DNA from: an uncultured Collinsella sp.
Lineage (GTDB): Bacteria; Actinomycetota; Coriobacteriia; Coriobacteriales; Coriobacteriaceae
DNA: 64,000 nucleotides
Direction: 5' to 3'
Assembly: GCA_900541745.1 (NCBI GenBank)
Contig: UQLA01000014.1
Coordinates: 9,482-73,481, forward strand
The notes beneath the pieces were generated by a model that had not been told where the DNA came from, ran no database searches, and saw nothing but the letters and a program-made list of their open reading frames with translations. How positions within the stretch are numbered: the stretch's first letter is position 1; the number at the start of each line of letters is the position of its first letter. Of the stretch, positions 51,356-59,292 are shown piece by piece. The translations under genes and the position numbers were made by a program.

Positions 51356-51440
51356 GTCTTCCCTTTCGTCTCTCGCGCATCCACTTGCCGCGGCGGCTGG
51401 AGCCACCCGGCGCTGCGGATGTGCGGCCCGGTTCGGTAAC

Positions 51441-51738
51441 AAAAAACCGCCCTCGGGCATGTGCATTGCCCAAGGACGGTTGAATTCCGCGGTACCACCT
51501 TGTTTGACCCGGCGGATGTCTGGCCCGCCGCGCCCACTCTTTGCCCCTTGTCGCGAGGCTCACGGCTTCCCTACTGGAGACATCGCCGCCGCCGGCCACG
51601 TGCCCGTTGAGGTCGCTGCTCGGGAGTGAACGCTTGGCCCTTGTCACCGCAGGAAGGCTTGCAGCCCATGACCTTCCCTCTCTTGCCGGCGACGCGGCGG
51701 GCAAAACCCTCTCCGTCAACGCATTGGGCTATAGGATA
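51441..51738 (-). ncRNA. T-box leader (phenylalanine-specific) of pheST
   Basis: The T-box core AAGGTGGTACCGCGG lies at 51488-51502 on the minus strand, in front of a strong terminator (51441-51480: ACCGTCCTTGGGC pairing with GCCCGAGGGCGGTTTTTT). Upstream, GCGTTCACTCCC in the presumed Stem I places a UUC Phe specifier at 51628-51630, matching the downstream pheS. A -10-like TATCCT lies at 51733-51738. Uncharged tRNA-Phe would favour the antiterminator. Confidence 0.9.
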
Positions 51739-51859
51739 GCACATTGTGTGGGCGTATCGCCGCGTTCCGTTTTGTTCGTGCTGGGTACAAGGCAAGTAGC
51801 TGTGCAAACTGGCCGTGCGCCCATCCGTGGCGCTCGGCTCGCGAGATCAAGGATATGGT

Positions 51860-53434
51860 ATGGGAAAGAAACTCGATAAGAAGGCCAAGCCCGCAGCGGA
51901 CAAGACGCCCAAAGGCATGAAGGTCGATAAGGCCGTTAAAAAATTCCGCAAGCTCGAGGGCAAGCTGTGGACCCGCGAGTACCTGCTCAAGATTGCCGAG
52001 TTTGACGGCGCGACCATTGCTCCCGCCAACGGCGCCGCCGCCCGTGCCGACGCCATGGGCACTCTTGCCGGCGAGCACCATAAGCTCCTGACCAGCGAAA
52101 AGTCTGTCGAACTTGTGCACTCGCTGGCACGCGAGACCGTCGCCGGCGGCAAGATCGACGACCCGCAGCTGCTTGACGAGATCCGCGTGCTCGGCCGCGA
52201 CCAGCGCGAGGCAAGCGTCATCCCCACCGAGGAGGCTGAGGCCTGGACCAGGCTCACCTGCGAGGCCGACGCCGTGTGGCACAAGGCCAAGACGGCCAAT
52301 GACTGGGCGAGCTTTGAGCCCTATGTGGATAGAATCGTCGGCCAGCTTAAGCATCAGGCCGAGCTCATGGACCCCAAGCGCGACCCGTACGATGTTTGGC
52401 TCGACCAGTACGAGCGCGGCCTATCCGCCAAGAGCTTCGACGCGTTTTGTGATGAGGTCAAGGCAACGGTCGTGCCGCTCGTGCACGCCATCGGCGAGCG
52501 CGGCCAGCAGCCCGATGCCGACTTTTTGCACGCCCGCGTGCCCGAGGCCGCCCAGCGTGCCATGAGCTTCGACCTTATGAAGCTCGTCGGCCTGGACCTG
52601 AACGACACCACGCTTGCCTTTACCGAGCACCCGTTTAGCGAGGGCTTTGCCGTGGGTGACGCGCGCATCGCGACGCACATCTACGAGAACGACTGCATCT
52701 CCAACGTCTACAGCATCATCCACGAGGCGGGACACGCCATGTACGAGCTGGGCGTCAATCCTGCCTATGCGCGCACCTGCCTGGAGGGCGGCACCTCCAT
52801 GGGCATCCACGAGAGCCAGAGCCGCTTTTTCGAGAACACCGTGGGTCGCAGCCGCGCCTTTATGGGCCCGCTGCTCGAGGTGCTGCGCCGTCACGCGCCC
52901 GAGGTCTATGGCAGCGTGGACGAGGATACGCTCTACCACGCCGTGAACATCGCACAGCCGTCGTTGATCCGCACCGAGGCGGACGAGCTCACTTACCCGC
53001 TGCACGTTATGGTGCGCTACGAGATCGAGCGTATGCTGTTTGCCGGCGAGGCCACGGCCAAGGATATCCCCGCGCTTTGGAACCGCTTTATGGACGAGTA
53101 CCTGGGCATTCCCGTTCCCGATGACACGCACGGCTGCCTGCAGGATACGCACTGGAGCGGTGGCTCGTTTGGCTACTTCCCCACGTATGCGCTGGGCAGC
53201 GCCTACGACGCCATGTTTGTGCCGGCCATGTGCCGCGACGGCGTCGACCTCACCGGCGCCTGTGCGAGCGGCGATTTGGCGCCCGTCCGTGCCTGGCTGG
53301 GCGAGCACATTTGGCAGTGGGGCCGCGCCAAAGACGCGCCGGAACTCATCCAGGGCGCCTGCGGCATGGCGTTCGATGCCCGCTACTACTGCAGCTACCT
53401 GCAGGACAAGTTCACCACGCTCTACGAGCTGTAA
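51860..53434 (+). CDS. M32 family metallocarboxypeptidase (thermostable carboxypeptidase 1 type)
   Basis: A 524-residue cytosolic zinc carboxypeptidase of family M32. The zinc motif is IIHEAGHAMYELG with the downstream glutamate in GIHESQSRFFEN, and the preceding family motif is TEHPFSEGFAVGDARIAT. The C-terminal GYFPTYALGSAYDAMF and the Arg-containing VRYEIERMLF are also typical. A lysine-rich N-terminal tail of about 25 residues (GKKLDKKAKPAADKTPKG) is unusual. The ATG at 51860 follows AAGGA; the frame is open to 51815 without a ribosome-binding site. Divergent from pheST, with its own terminator. Confidence 0.93.
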   Translation: MGKKLDKKAKPAADKTPKGMKVDKAVKKFRKLEGKLWTREYLLKIAEFDGATIAPANGAAARADAMGTLAGEHHKLLTSEKSVELVHSLARETVAGGKIDDPQLLDEIRVLGRDQREASVIPTEEAEAWTRLTCEADAVWHKAKTANDWASFEPYVDRIVGQLKHQAELMDPKRDPYDVWLDQYERGLSAKSFDAFCDEVKATVVPLVHAIGERGQQPDADFLHARVPEAAQRAMSFDLMKLVGLDLNDTTLAFTEHPFSEGFAVGDARIATHIYENDCISNVYSIIHEAGHAMYELGVNPAYARTCLEGGTSMGIHESQSRFFENTVGRSRAFMGPLLEVLRRHAPEVYGSVDEDTLYHAVNIAQPSLIRTEADELTYPLHVMVRYEIERMLFAGEATAKDIPALWNRFMDEYLGIPVPDDTHGCLQDTHWSGGSFGYFPTYALGSAYDAMFVPAMCRDGVDLTGACASGDLAPVRAWLGEHIWQWGRAKDAPELIQGACGMAFDARYYCSYLQDKFTTLYEL

Positions 53435-53455
53435 AGCTTAGGCAACACGCAACGC

Positions 53456-53496
53456 AAAGGGGCGCCGCGGAATTGGTTCCGCGGCGCCCCCTTTTC
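53456..53496 (+). terminator. Terminator of the M32 carboxypeptidase gene
   Basis: GGGGCGCCGCGGAA (53459-53472) pairs with TTCCGCGGCGCCCC (53477-53490) around TTGG, followed by CCTTTTC. Confidence 0.9.
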
Positions 53497-53515
53497 ACCT
53501 AGTCATTGGGGAGTC

Positions 53516-53745
53516 GTGGCCAAAAAAGGGCAAATATGAGTACTGTTGCCGATTTTATTGCATTTATTTCAGGTAAAAATAGGCCATCAAATGGGAATTG
53601 GTCTCATTTGAGGGCCTATTTATTGAACACATGTAGAAAATCGTTGGCCTACAGGCTATTTGGGAGACGCTAAGATGCCCTTTGGAGGCAGAAATTGCTG
53701 CTACCAAATTAGTGACAGTACTCATATTTGCCACTTTTTGGCCAC
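53516..53745. mobile_element. MITE-like element with terminal inverted repeats, copy 2
   Basis: GTGGCCAAAAAAGGGC then AAATATGAGTACTGT on the left, and ACAGTACTCATATTTG then CCACTTTTTGGCCAC on the right. The ends match those of the element at 20908-21132, while the interior is unrelated in sequence. Short frames open at the MST codons in each repeat: plus 53536-53673 (45 aa) and minus 53564-53725 (53 aa). It fills the gap between two terminators and glmM. Confidence 0.7.
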
Positions 53746-53785
53746 AACCTATTAGTAACCCCCTGCTAAACAGCCCCGAAGGCCC

Positions 53786-55117
53786 CTACAGGGCTTCCAG
53801 CGCGCTGGCGATGCGCTTCATGGCGGCGTCGGCGGCAGCTTGGTCGGGGGCTTCGGCCAGCACGCGAATCACCGACTCGGTTCCGCTCTTGCGCACGAGC
53901 ACGCGGCCCTCGCCCGCCAGCGCGGCCTCGGCCTCGGCGATCGCGTTCTGCACGCCCATGTTCTCGAGCGCGGCATCTTTGTCGGCCACGCGCACGGCAA
54001 CCTGCGCTTGCGGCAGCAGCTTGCACGGAGCCGTGAGCTGCGAGAGCGTCTCGCGCTCGGCGCGAATCACTTCCATCACGCGCAGCGAGGTCATAATGCC
54101 ATCGCCCGTGCGCTCGATATCGCCAAAAATCGTGTGGCCCGTTTGCTCTCCGCCCAGGCTGAAGCCGCCCTCGCGCATCTTGGCGTACACGTGACGGTCA
54201 CCCACGCCGCTGGTCACGGCACTCAGGCCGGCAAGCTCCAGCGACTTGACCAGGCCAAAGTTGCTGGCGATCGTCGGCACCACGGTACCGCCCGAGAGGC
54301 GCCCGTGCTTGTTCAGATACACGCCGCACACGTACAGGATCTGGTCGCCGTCGACCACGCGACCGCGCTCGTCCACGGCCAGGCAGCGGTCGGCATCGCC
54401 GTCATAGGCAAAACCCACGTCCAGGCCCTGCTCCACCACGTGGCGCTGCAGACGCTCCATATGCGTAGAGCCGCAGTCGACGTTGATGTTAAAGCCATCG
54501 GGCGCAGCGTTGATCACGCGCACATCGGCGCCCAGCGCGTCGAACACCGGCTTGGCCACCGAGGATGCCGAGCCGTTGGCGCAGTCGAGACCGATCTTGA
54601 CGCCCTGCAGCGAAAAGTTCGCGCTCGCGATGAGCGAGGCAATATAGCGGTTGCGACCCTGCATGTAGTCCACCGTGGCACCGATGTGGTTGCCCGTTGC
54701 CAGCGGCACCTCGCTCTTGCCATCGATGTAGTCCTCGATGAGCTCCAGCACGTCCTCGTCCATCTTAAAGCCGTCGCTGTTGACGAGTTTAATGCCGTTG
54801 TCGCAAAACGGGTTGTGGCTCGCGCTGATCATGATGCCGCAATCGAAGCAGCCCTCCACGGTCTGATGCGCCACGCCCGGCGTCGGGATCACGTGCAGCA
54901 TGTAGGCGTCCGCGCCGCTCGCGACCAAGCCGCTCACCAACGCCGCCTCGAACATATAGCTCGAGCGACGCGTGTCCTTGCCCACGATCACGCGCGCCTT
55001 GGCCCCGCGGTTGGCACCGTAATACCAACCCACAAAACGGCCGATTTTGTACGCATGCTCTACGGTCAGTCCAACGTTGGCCTCGCCGCGAAATCCGTCG
55101 GTGCCAAAGTACTTCAT
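53786..55117 (-). CDS. glmM: Phosphoglucosamine mutase
   Basis: Converts glucosamine-6-phosphate to glucosamine-1-phosphate for UDP-GlcNAc and peptidoglycan synthesis. 443 residues, normal length. N-terminus KYFGTDGFRGEANVGLT, active-site serine in MISASHNPFCDNGIK near residue 98, metal loop AYDGDADRCLAVDE near 240, sugar-binding GGEQTGH near 325, and phosphate-binding RKSGTESVIRV near 410. The ISASHNP/GEQTGH combination separates GlmM from phosphoglucomutases. Single gene; the DMT permease gene lies 81 bp upstream. Confidence 0.95.
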   Translation of the reverse strand: MKYFGTDGFRGEANVGLTVEHAYKIGRFVGWYYGANRGAKARVIVGKDTRRSSYMFEAALVSGLVASGADAYMLHVIPTPGVAHQTVEGCFDCGIMISASHNPFCDNGIKLVNSDGFKMDEDVLELIEDYIDGKSEVPLATGNHIGATVDYMQGRNRYIASLIASANFSLQGVKIGLDCANGSASSVAKPVFDALGADVRVINAAPDGFNINVDCGSTHMERLQRHVVEQGLDVGFAYDGDADRCLAVDERGRVVDGDQILYVCGVYLNKHGRLSGGTVVPTIASNFGLVKSLELAGLSAVTSGVGDRHVYAKMREGGFSLGGEQTGHTIFGDIERTGDGIMTSLRVMEVIRAERETLSQLTAPCKLLPQAQVAVRVADKDAALENMGVQNAIAEAEAALAGEGRVLVRKSGTESVIRVLAEAPDQAAADAAMKRIASALEAL

Positions 55118-55136
55118 AAGAGGTCCTCTCTATAGA

Positions 55137-55171
55137 CAAAGGCGCGCCGCCAAAGCAACGCGCCGCCAGCC
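55137..55171 (-). terminator. Possible weak terminator between the DMT permease gene and glmM
   Basis: GGCGCG (55141-55146) and CGCGCC (55161-55166) can pair, followed on the minus strand by TTTGTC. The short T-run makes it doubtful. Confidence 0.35.
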
Positions 55172-55198
55172 TATTATCCTTTAAAGCAACCGCAGGGG

Positions 55199-56221
55199 CT
55201 ACACCGTGAGGAACATCATCACGATGATCATGGCAAAGCCGATAAGATCGGTCGGCAAAAATACCGTGCCCAGCATAACGGCGCTGGTAATGGTTGCCGA
55301 GACCGGCTCCACAGTTCCGATGAGACTCGCACGTACGGAGCCGATATCCTTGACGCCCTGCATATAGAGCATGTACGCCAAAAACGAGCCCACGACTACA
55401 AACACCGCGAGTGCCTCGACGCCGGCGGCATCGAGCGCCGGCATATGGGCCCAAGGCTGCACGATGGTGCAGGTGATGATACCAGCCGTGAGCATGGCTG
55501 AACCCGTAACGATGGGACTGCCGTATTCGGGCAGAATCTTGGCGGGAATCACCGCCATGCAGGTGGCGCTCACCGCGCACATAAGACCCGCCACCAGACC
55601 GAGCGGCGAGATGCTCAGGCTCGTGGGGTCGCCGCCGGTGGCGATCAAAAACGTGCCGCCAAGGGCCAGGCCGATACCGATAACCTCGCGCATGCGCGGT
55701 TTGCGGCGATCGGTGATGCAGGTGTAGCCCATGATGATGACCAGCTGCAGGCACTGAAGCACCGTCGCGGTTCCGGCATTGGTCAGACGCACGGCCGAAA
55801 GATAGCAGAACTGGTTGAACAGCAGGCCAAAAGCGGTAAAAAGCAGCAGTTGCCTACGGTCGGCAGGCGTGGTCCAGAGCTTGACCAGACGCTCGCGATC
55901 GCGCGTGACCACTACGGCCATAAAGAGCAGGCCGGCGAGAATCTGGCGCACACTCATAAGCCACAGGGTATCAACGTGATAAGTATCGAACAGAAAGCTC
56001 GCGCTGGTGCCCGAAAAACCCCAAAACGAACCGCCCACCAGCGTGGCCAGAACGCCCGTAATCATCTTGTGCGTCGAGGCACTGTTCAGGCGGTCGCGCC
56101 ATGCGCGGCGGGTGCTGCGGCTGAGCTCGTCGGTGCCCTCGGGCACATCAATGTTCGATATATCGGTCATCGGCACCGAAGCCCCCGCGCCTTCGACCTG
56201 CTCGACACACTCTTTGCTCAT
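55199..56221 (-). CDS. DMT superfamily (EamA-type) transporter
   Basis: A 340-residue drug/metabolite transporter with a charged cytoplasmic N-terminal extension of about 55 residues, then ten predicted membrane helices in two EamA halves: first half ITGVLATLVGGSFWGFSGTSA to GIGLALGGTFLIATGG, second half LSISPLGLVAGLMCAVSAT to LIGFAMIIVMMFLTV. The conserved SLIGTVEPVSATI motif near the end of the second half is present. Substrate unknown. The ATG at 56219-56221 follows GGGGGAG; a longer frame to 56428 runs through non-coding sequence. Confidence 0.88.
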   Translation of the reverse strand: MSKECVEQVEGAGASVPMTDISNIDVPEGTDELSRSTRRAWRDRLNSASTHKMITGVLATLVGGSFWGFSGTSASFLFDTYHVDTLWLMSVRQILAGLLFMAVVVTRDRERLVKLWTTPADRRQLLLFTAFGLLFNQFCYLSAVRLTNAGTATVLQCLQLVIIMGYTCITDRRKPRMREVIGIGLALGGTFLIATGGDPTSLSISPLGLVAGLMCAVSATCMAVIPAKILPEYGSPIVTGSAMLTAGIITCTIVQPWAHMPALDAAGVEALAVFVVVGSFLAYMLYMQGVKDIGSVRASLIGTVEPVSATITSAVMLGTVFLPTDLIGFAMIIVMMFLTV

Positions 56222-56452
56222 TCCACTCCCCCGAAACAGCCTGGAAACAATTCGGCTTACCTTACCACGGCGAAGGCACCAGCCGGAGGCTTGTCCGCTT
56301 ATCGGTAGGACAATTCCGCAGGCGTCTTTCCATAGCTCGATACCGCAATGGCCCTGTATTAGTCGACAGCCAAATCGCGGCAGCAGACTCTTTTGAAATG
56401 GATACGACAAAGCCCCCGAATTCCACAATGTAAGCGATTTTTAAAAATGTTC

Positions 56453-56481
56453 TTGCCACCGAGTTCAGGCTCCGTTATATT
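56453..56481 (+). promoter_or_regulatory. Promoter of tRNA-Val
   Basis: TTGCCA at 56453-56458 and TATATT at 56476-56481 with a 17-bp spacer, 29 bp before the tRNA; a GCGCACTTGCGCACCC discriminator region follows. Confidence 0.75.
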
Positions 56482-56510
56482 ATCCCTTGCGCACTTGCGC
56501 ACCCTTGATC

Positions 56511-56585
56511 GGGCGTTTAGCTCAGGGGGAGAGCGCTTCCCTGACACGGAAGAGGTCAGAAGTTCAAATCTTCTAACGCCCACCA
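56511..56585 (+). tRNA. tRNA-Val (anticodon GAC)
   Basis: 75 bases with encoded CCA. Acceptor GGGCGTT/AACGCCC, D-arm GCTC/GAGC, anticodon stem CTTCC/GGAAG with loop CTGACAC giving GAC, T-arm AGAAGTTCAAATCTTCT. Not followed by a repeat element. Confidence 0.95.
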
Positions 56586-56593
56586 AATGTTCG

Positions 56594-56630
56594 CAGCTCA
56601 GAGGCTATGTCCTCTGGGCTGTTTTGTTTT
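56594..56630 (+). terminator. Terminator of tRNA-Val
   Basis: CAGCTCAGAGG (56594-56604) pairs with CCTCTGGGCTG (56611-56621) around CTATGT, followed by TTTTGTTTT. Confidence 0.85.
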
Positions 56631-56902
56631 ATGTCGCCAAATCCGCTGGCAGCTCCAACCGTCATCGCAACGTAACATCAATTCACCTGACGAATGGCTG
56701 CCAAACAAATTCAATACCCCAACAGCAACAATAGCCAGGCACAAAACTGCGCCGCAAGCTGCTCCAACCGCTCAATAGCCACCGAGGCCGAGACCAACGC
56801 GTCTCGAACCCATCCGAGCCGCAGCTTCTCGGCAAAACGCCACAACGTCCACACCCTGCGGTATCCTTGAGCCACTTACACCTGCAGCACCAAGGAGCCA
56901 CC
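56631..56902. other. Gene-free region before the DUF5710 gene
   Basis: About 270 bp with mixed composition and no credible reading frame, tRNA or repeat; the last 40 bp (GCGGTATCCTTGAGCC) includes a possible -10 (TATCCT) for the following gene. Confidence 0.45.
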
Positions 56903-57589
56903 ATGCGCACCGAGCTCGATGTTCCCTTTTCGCACAAAGAAGAAGCCAAGGCGTTGGGCGCCAAATGGGACCGGACCAAGAAGATCTGGTATGTACCCAG
57001 CGGCGTCAACCCCGAGCCCTTTGCCGAGTGGCTGCCCGGTATTGACCGATCCGACCCCTCTGCGCCGTATATATATCTAGTACTGGGCAAGCGCGAATGC
57101 TGGAAGTGTCACAAAGAGACCTCGGTCGCGGCCTTCGGCATTCCCTATCGAACCGATAGCGACGAGAGCATCGCCATCGCGCACGCGCCCAACGAAGCCG
57201 GGCACATTGCCATCGACACGGCCAATGCCAACGCACTCGCCATCGTGCCCACTCTTGGTTGCGTGCCGGGCGAGATCCGCGACTACCTTCATAAGCGCTG
57301 CGGCTACAAGCCCGTAGGCGCGCGAGCCTCCAAAGCCCCGTTGCTCGGCAACACGTGCACCAGTTGCGACGCGCTGCAAGGCAGCCGCTATCTGTTCGAA
57401 GAGCCCTCGTCCCCGTTTGCCCTCACTGCCATCAACAAGCTGCCGGCACTGGAGTTTGTGCGCGTCGAAGTTGCCGGCGTCTTTGGCGTCCCGGCCGCGC
57501 GCACCGACTTTGACCAGGCGCTCTTTACCTGGGCACGCGACCATCACACTCAGTTCCACAAGCAGCTCGGTGAGGGGATTTATTTGTAG
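56903..57589 (+). CDS. DUF5710 domain protein with zinc-ribbon-like cysteines
   Basis: A 228-residue protein. Residues 1-50 form a DUF5710 domain (LDVPFSHKEEAKALGAKWDR, then KKIWYVPSGVNP), a module often found in DNA-processing proteins. Two CxxC pairs follow, CWKC near residue 72 and CTSC near 153, which could form one split zinc ribbon. No membrane segment. The ATG at 56903 has AAGGAG at ideal spacing; the frame is open to 56867. Function unknown; it sits next to the restriction-modification pair on convergent strands, which may be chance. Confidence 0.75.
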   Translation: MRTELDVPFSHKEEAKALGAKWDRTKKIWYVPSGVNPEPFAEWLPGIDRSDPSAPYIYLVLGKRECWKCHKETSVAAFGIPYRTDSDESIAIAHAPNEAGHIAIDTANANALAIVPTLGCVPGEIRDYLHKRCGYKPVGARASKAPLLGNTCTSCDALQGSRYLFEEPSSPFALTAINKLPALEFVRVEVAGVFGVPAARTDFDQALFTWARDHHTQFHKQLGEGIYL

Positions 57590-57644
57590 GGGCAACATCG
57601 AGGTATCGAGGAGCAGGGGCTGATTGTTAAATAATCTCGAAACG

Positions 57645-59150
57645 CTACAGCCCCAGAATATGCTCCAGGTAGCCCTTGTTGAACCAGAACGATTGCTTCG
57701 TCATCCAACGCCCGTCGGGCAGTTCGTAAGCATTCCTTGCGATGTCACCGATCTCTGTTCCATCGGCAAACTTGTAAGCCGCTTTTGACGTATGCGGACG
57801 AACGTGAACAATTGGATTGTCTGCCATACCGGGCAGGTTGTTAGTCACTTTGAGCTTTCCGCTCGCATCCCGATACGGATTGAGCTCAACGCCCTCACGT
57901 ATTACCTTTCGCGTCTCATCCCAACAAGCTTTCGCAGGGCCTTCGATTTCGTTTTCTCCCATCGCCCAGAACAGACAACGGTCGAGACGCAGCACGCCAT
58001 CGTGGTCCTCGCGAAACACAACGAAGAAGAAGCGATTGGTCTCAAGGCACGCATGAAAAGGCGACGTTTCCCAGTCTTCCTCGATCAAACGCTTGAACTC
58101 AAACGGCGGGAACGACATAGCCTGCTCGATGTGCCCCCTGTTGTTAACTCGAACAGTTCGAACGGAAATGCCTGCCTTGACGAATTCCTCGGCAGCACTG
58201 TTTTTGATTCCGAGCATGCGATAGACAAGCGTTGTCCACTGCGCCTTATTGCCCGTGTACTCCAGTCCATACTGTTCGGCAATTTGACGATCGGTCTCAC
58301 CGTAATGGCGCTCGATAAGTCCAGTTACGTAACTTTCGAAATCGATAGACTTGTCATCGTCCCGAACAATGCTCTCCCCGACTCGCGGAGCACCGAGAAC
58401 ATAAGTGTGGAGCACATAGTCCATATACGAGCGCTTGAGGGAAAAGGCGCGACGCTTTGCGCGATGGCGCTCAATCTCACCCGTATCGGTATTGAAGTAT
58501 TCATAATACTGGTCCGCCCACATCGTGGCCTCAGTTGCGCCCTTCGTGCAAGCACCCAGATAAGTCGTCATGCCTTCTGAAAGCTCGTCCGCACGGCCAT
58601 CCTGAATATAGGAAATGATCTTCTCGTAGTCGGCGCGAATGATTTTCATGTCCTCTTCGGGAAGACGCACCATGACAGCGCGCTCGATACGCTGGTCATA
58701 TTTGTCGATAGAACGATCTCGGCCGTAATAAATCAACAGAATATTGCTGAGCTTAGTCTTGAGGTGAGAATTGTCATAGTCGAGCGAAACAGGACGGTCG
58801 TAAGGAATCATGGTCAGGACAAGACGCTCACCCGCAGACTTACGGCCATTCTTGAGCACATCGAAACACGTTGCCTTGAGCTCAACGCCCGCCTCGGGAA
58901 AATCGGGACGGTCGTCGCTATTGGCCTTGTAGCCAAAGTAGCGCTCCTCGATAAGAGTACCCATACCGCCTTTGTACTTTTTGGAGCCAAAGTCCTTGGG
59001 CGCACTCTCCCCTTCCGGGGCAATACCGAGCTCGAGAATATCGCGGAACGTCATGCCGTCGAGATTGGCAGCGTAGCGCTCAATGCTTGAAGGGTCAGAA
59101 AAATCAGTATCGTCAAGCATGCGCTTGAAATCGAGGCGCTTCTTGGACAC
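57645..59150 (-). CDS. Sau3AI-like type II restriction endonuclease (GATC)
   Basis: A 501-residue endonuclease of the Sau3AI/MutH-like group (Sau3AI is 489 residues). The N-terminal catalytic half has MGTLIEERYFGYKANSDDR followed by PDFPEAGVELKATCFD, giving the D-(x)n-E-x-K site. The C-terminal half repeats the fold without the catalytic residues, as in Sau3AI (ETDRQIAEQYGLEYTGNKAQ). GTG start with GGAGGT; a longer frame to 59264 runs into the promoter region. Predicted to cut unmethylated GATC; the partner cytosine methylase is encoded divergently 142 bp away. Confidence 0.88.
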   Translation of the reverse strand: MSKKRLDFKRMLDDTDFSDPSSIERYAANLDGMTFRDILELGIAPEGESAPKDFGSKKYKGGMGTLIEERYFGYKANSDDRPDFPEAGVELKATCFDVLKNGRKSAGERLVLTMIPYDRPVSLDYDNSHLKTKLSNILLIYYGRDRSIDKYDQRIERAVMVRLPEEDMKIIRADYEKIISYIQDGRADELSEGMTTYLGACTKGATEATMWADQYYEYFNTDTGEIERHRAKRRAFSLKRSYMDYVLHTYVLGAPRVGESIVRDDDKSIDFESYVTGLIERHYGETDRQIAEQYGLEYTGNKAQWTTLVYRMLGIKNSAAEEFVKAGISVRTVRVNNRGHIEQAMSFPPFEFKRLIEEDWETSPFHACLETNRFFFVVFREDHDGVLRLDRCLFWAMGENEIEGPAKACWDETRKVIREGVELNPYRDASGKLKVTNNLPGMADNPIVHVRPHTSKAAYKFADGTEIGDIARNAYELPDGRWMTKQSFWFNKGYLEHILGL

Positions 59151-59181
59151 GGGATACCTCCGAAACTCGCAACTAACCCCA

Positions 59182-59203
59182 TAGTAGTTCAGAGCAACTA
59201 CTA
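59182..59203. promoter_or_regulatory. Palindrome over the restriction-gene promoter
   Basis: TAGTAGTT (59182-59189) and AACTACTA (59196-59203) form a perfect 8-bp dyad with a CAGAGC spacer. A -10-like TACTAT for the restriction gene (plus-strand ATAGTA, 59181-59186) lies inside the dyad. A likely operator; no controller-protein gene is adjacent. Confidence 0.55.
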
Positions 59204-59223
59204 ACGCCCAGAAAATTGAGGTC

Positions 59224-59252
59224 TTGATCTTGTCCCCTCGATCGGCTATTGT
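59224..59252 (+). promoter_or_regulatory. Promoter of the GATC methylase gene, containing GATC sites
   Basis: TTGATC (59224-59229) and TATTGT (59247-59252) with a 17-bp spacer. GATC occurs inside the -35 box and again in the spacer (CGATCGG, 59240-59243), so the predicted methylase target overlaps its own promoter. Confidence 0.6.
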
Positions 59253-59292
59253 TGTGAGCACCATAAACGGACACAGTAGCGATTGGAGAAAC

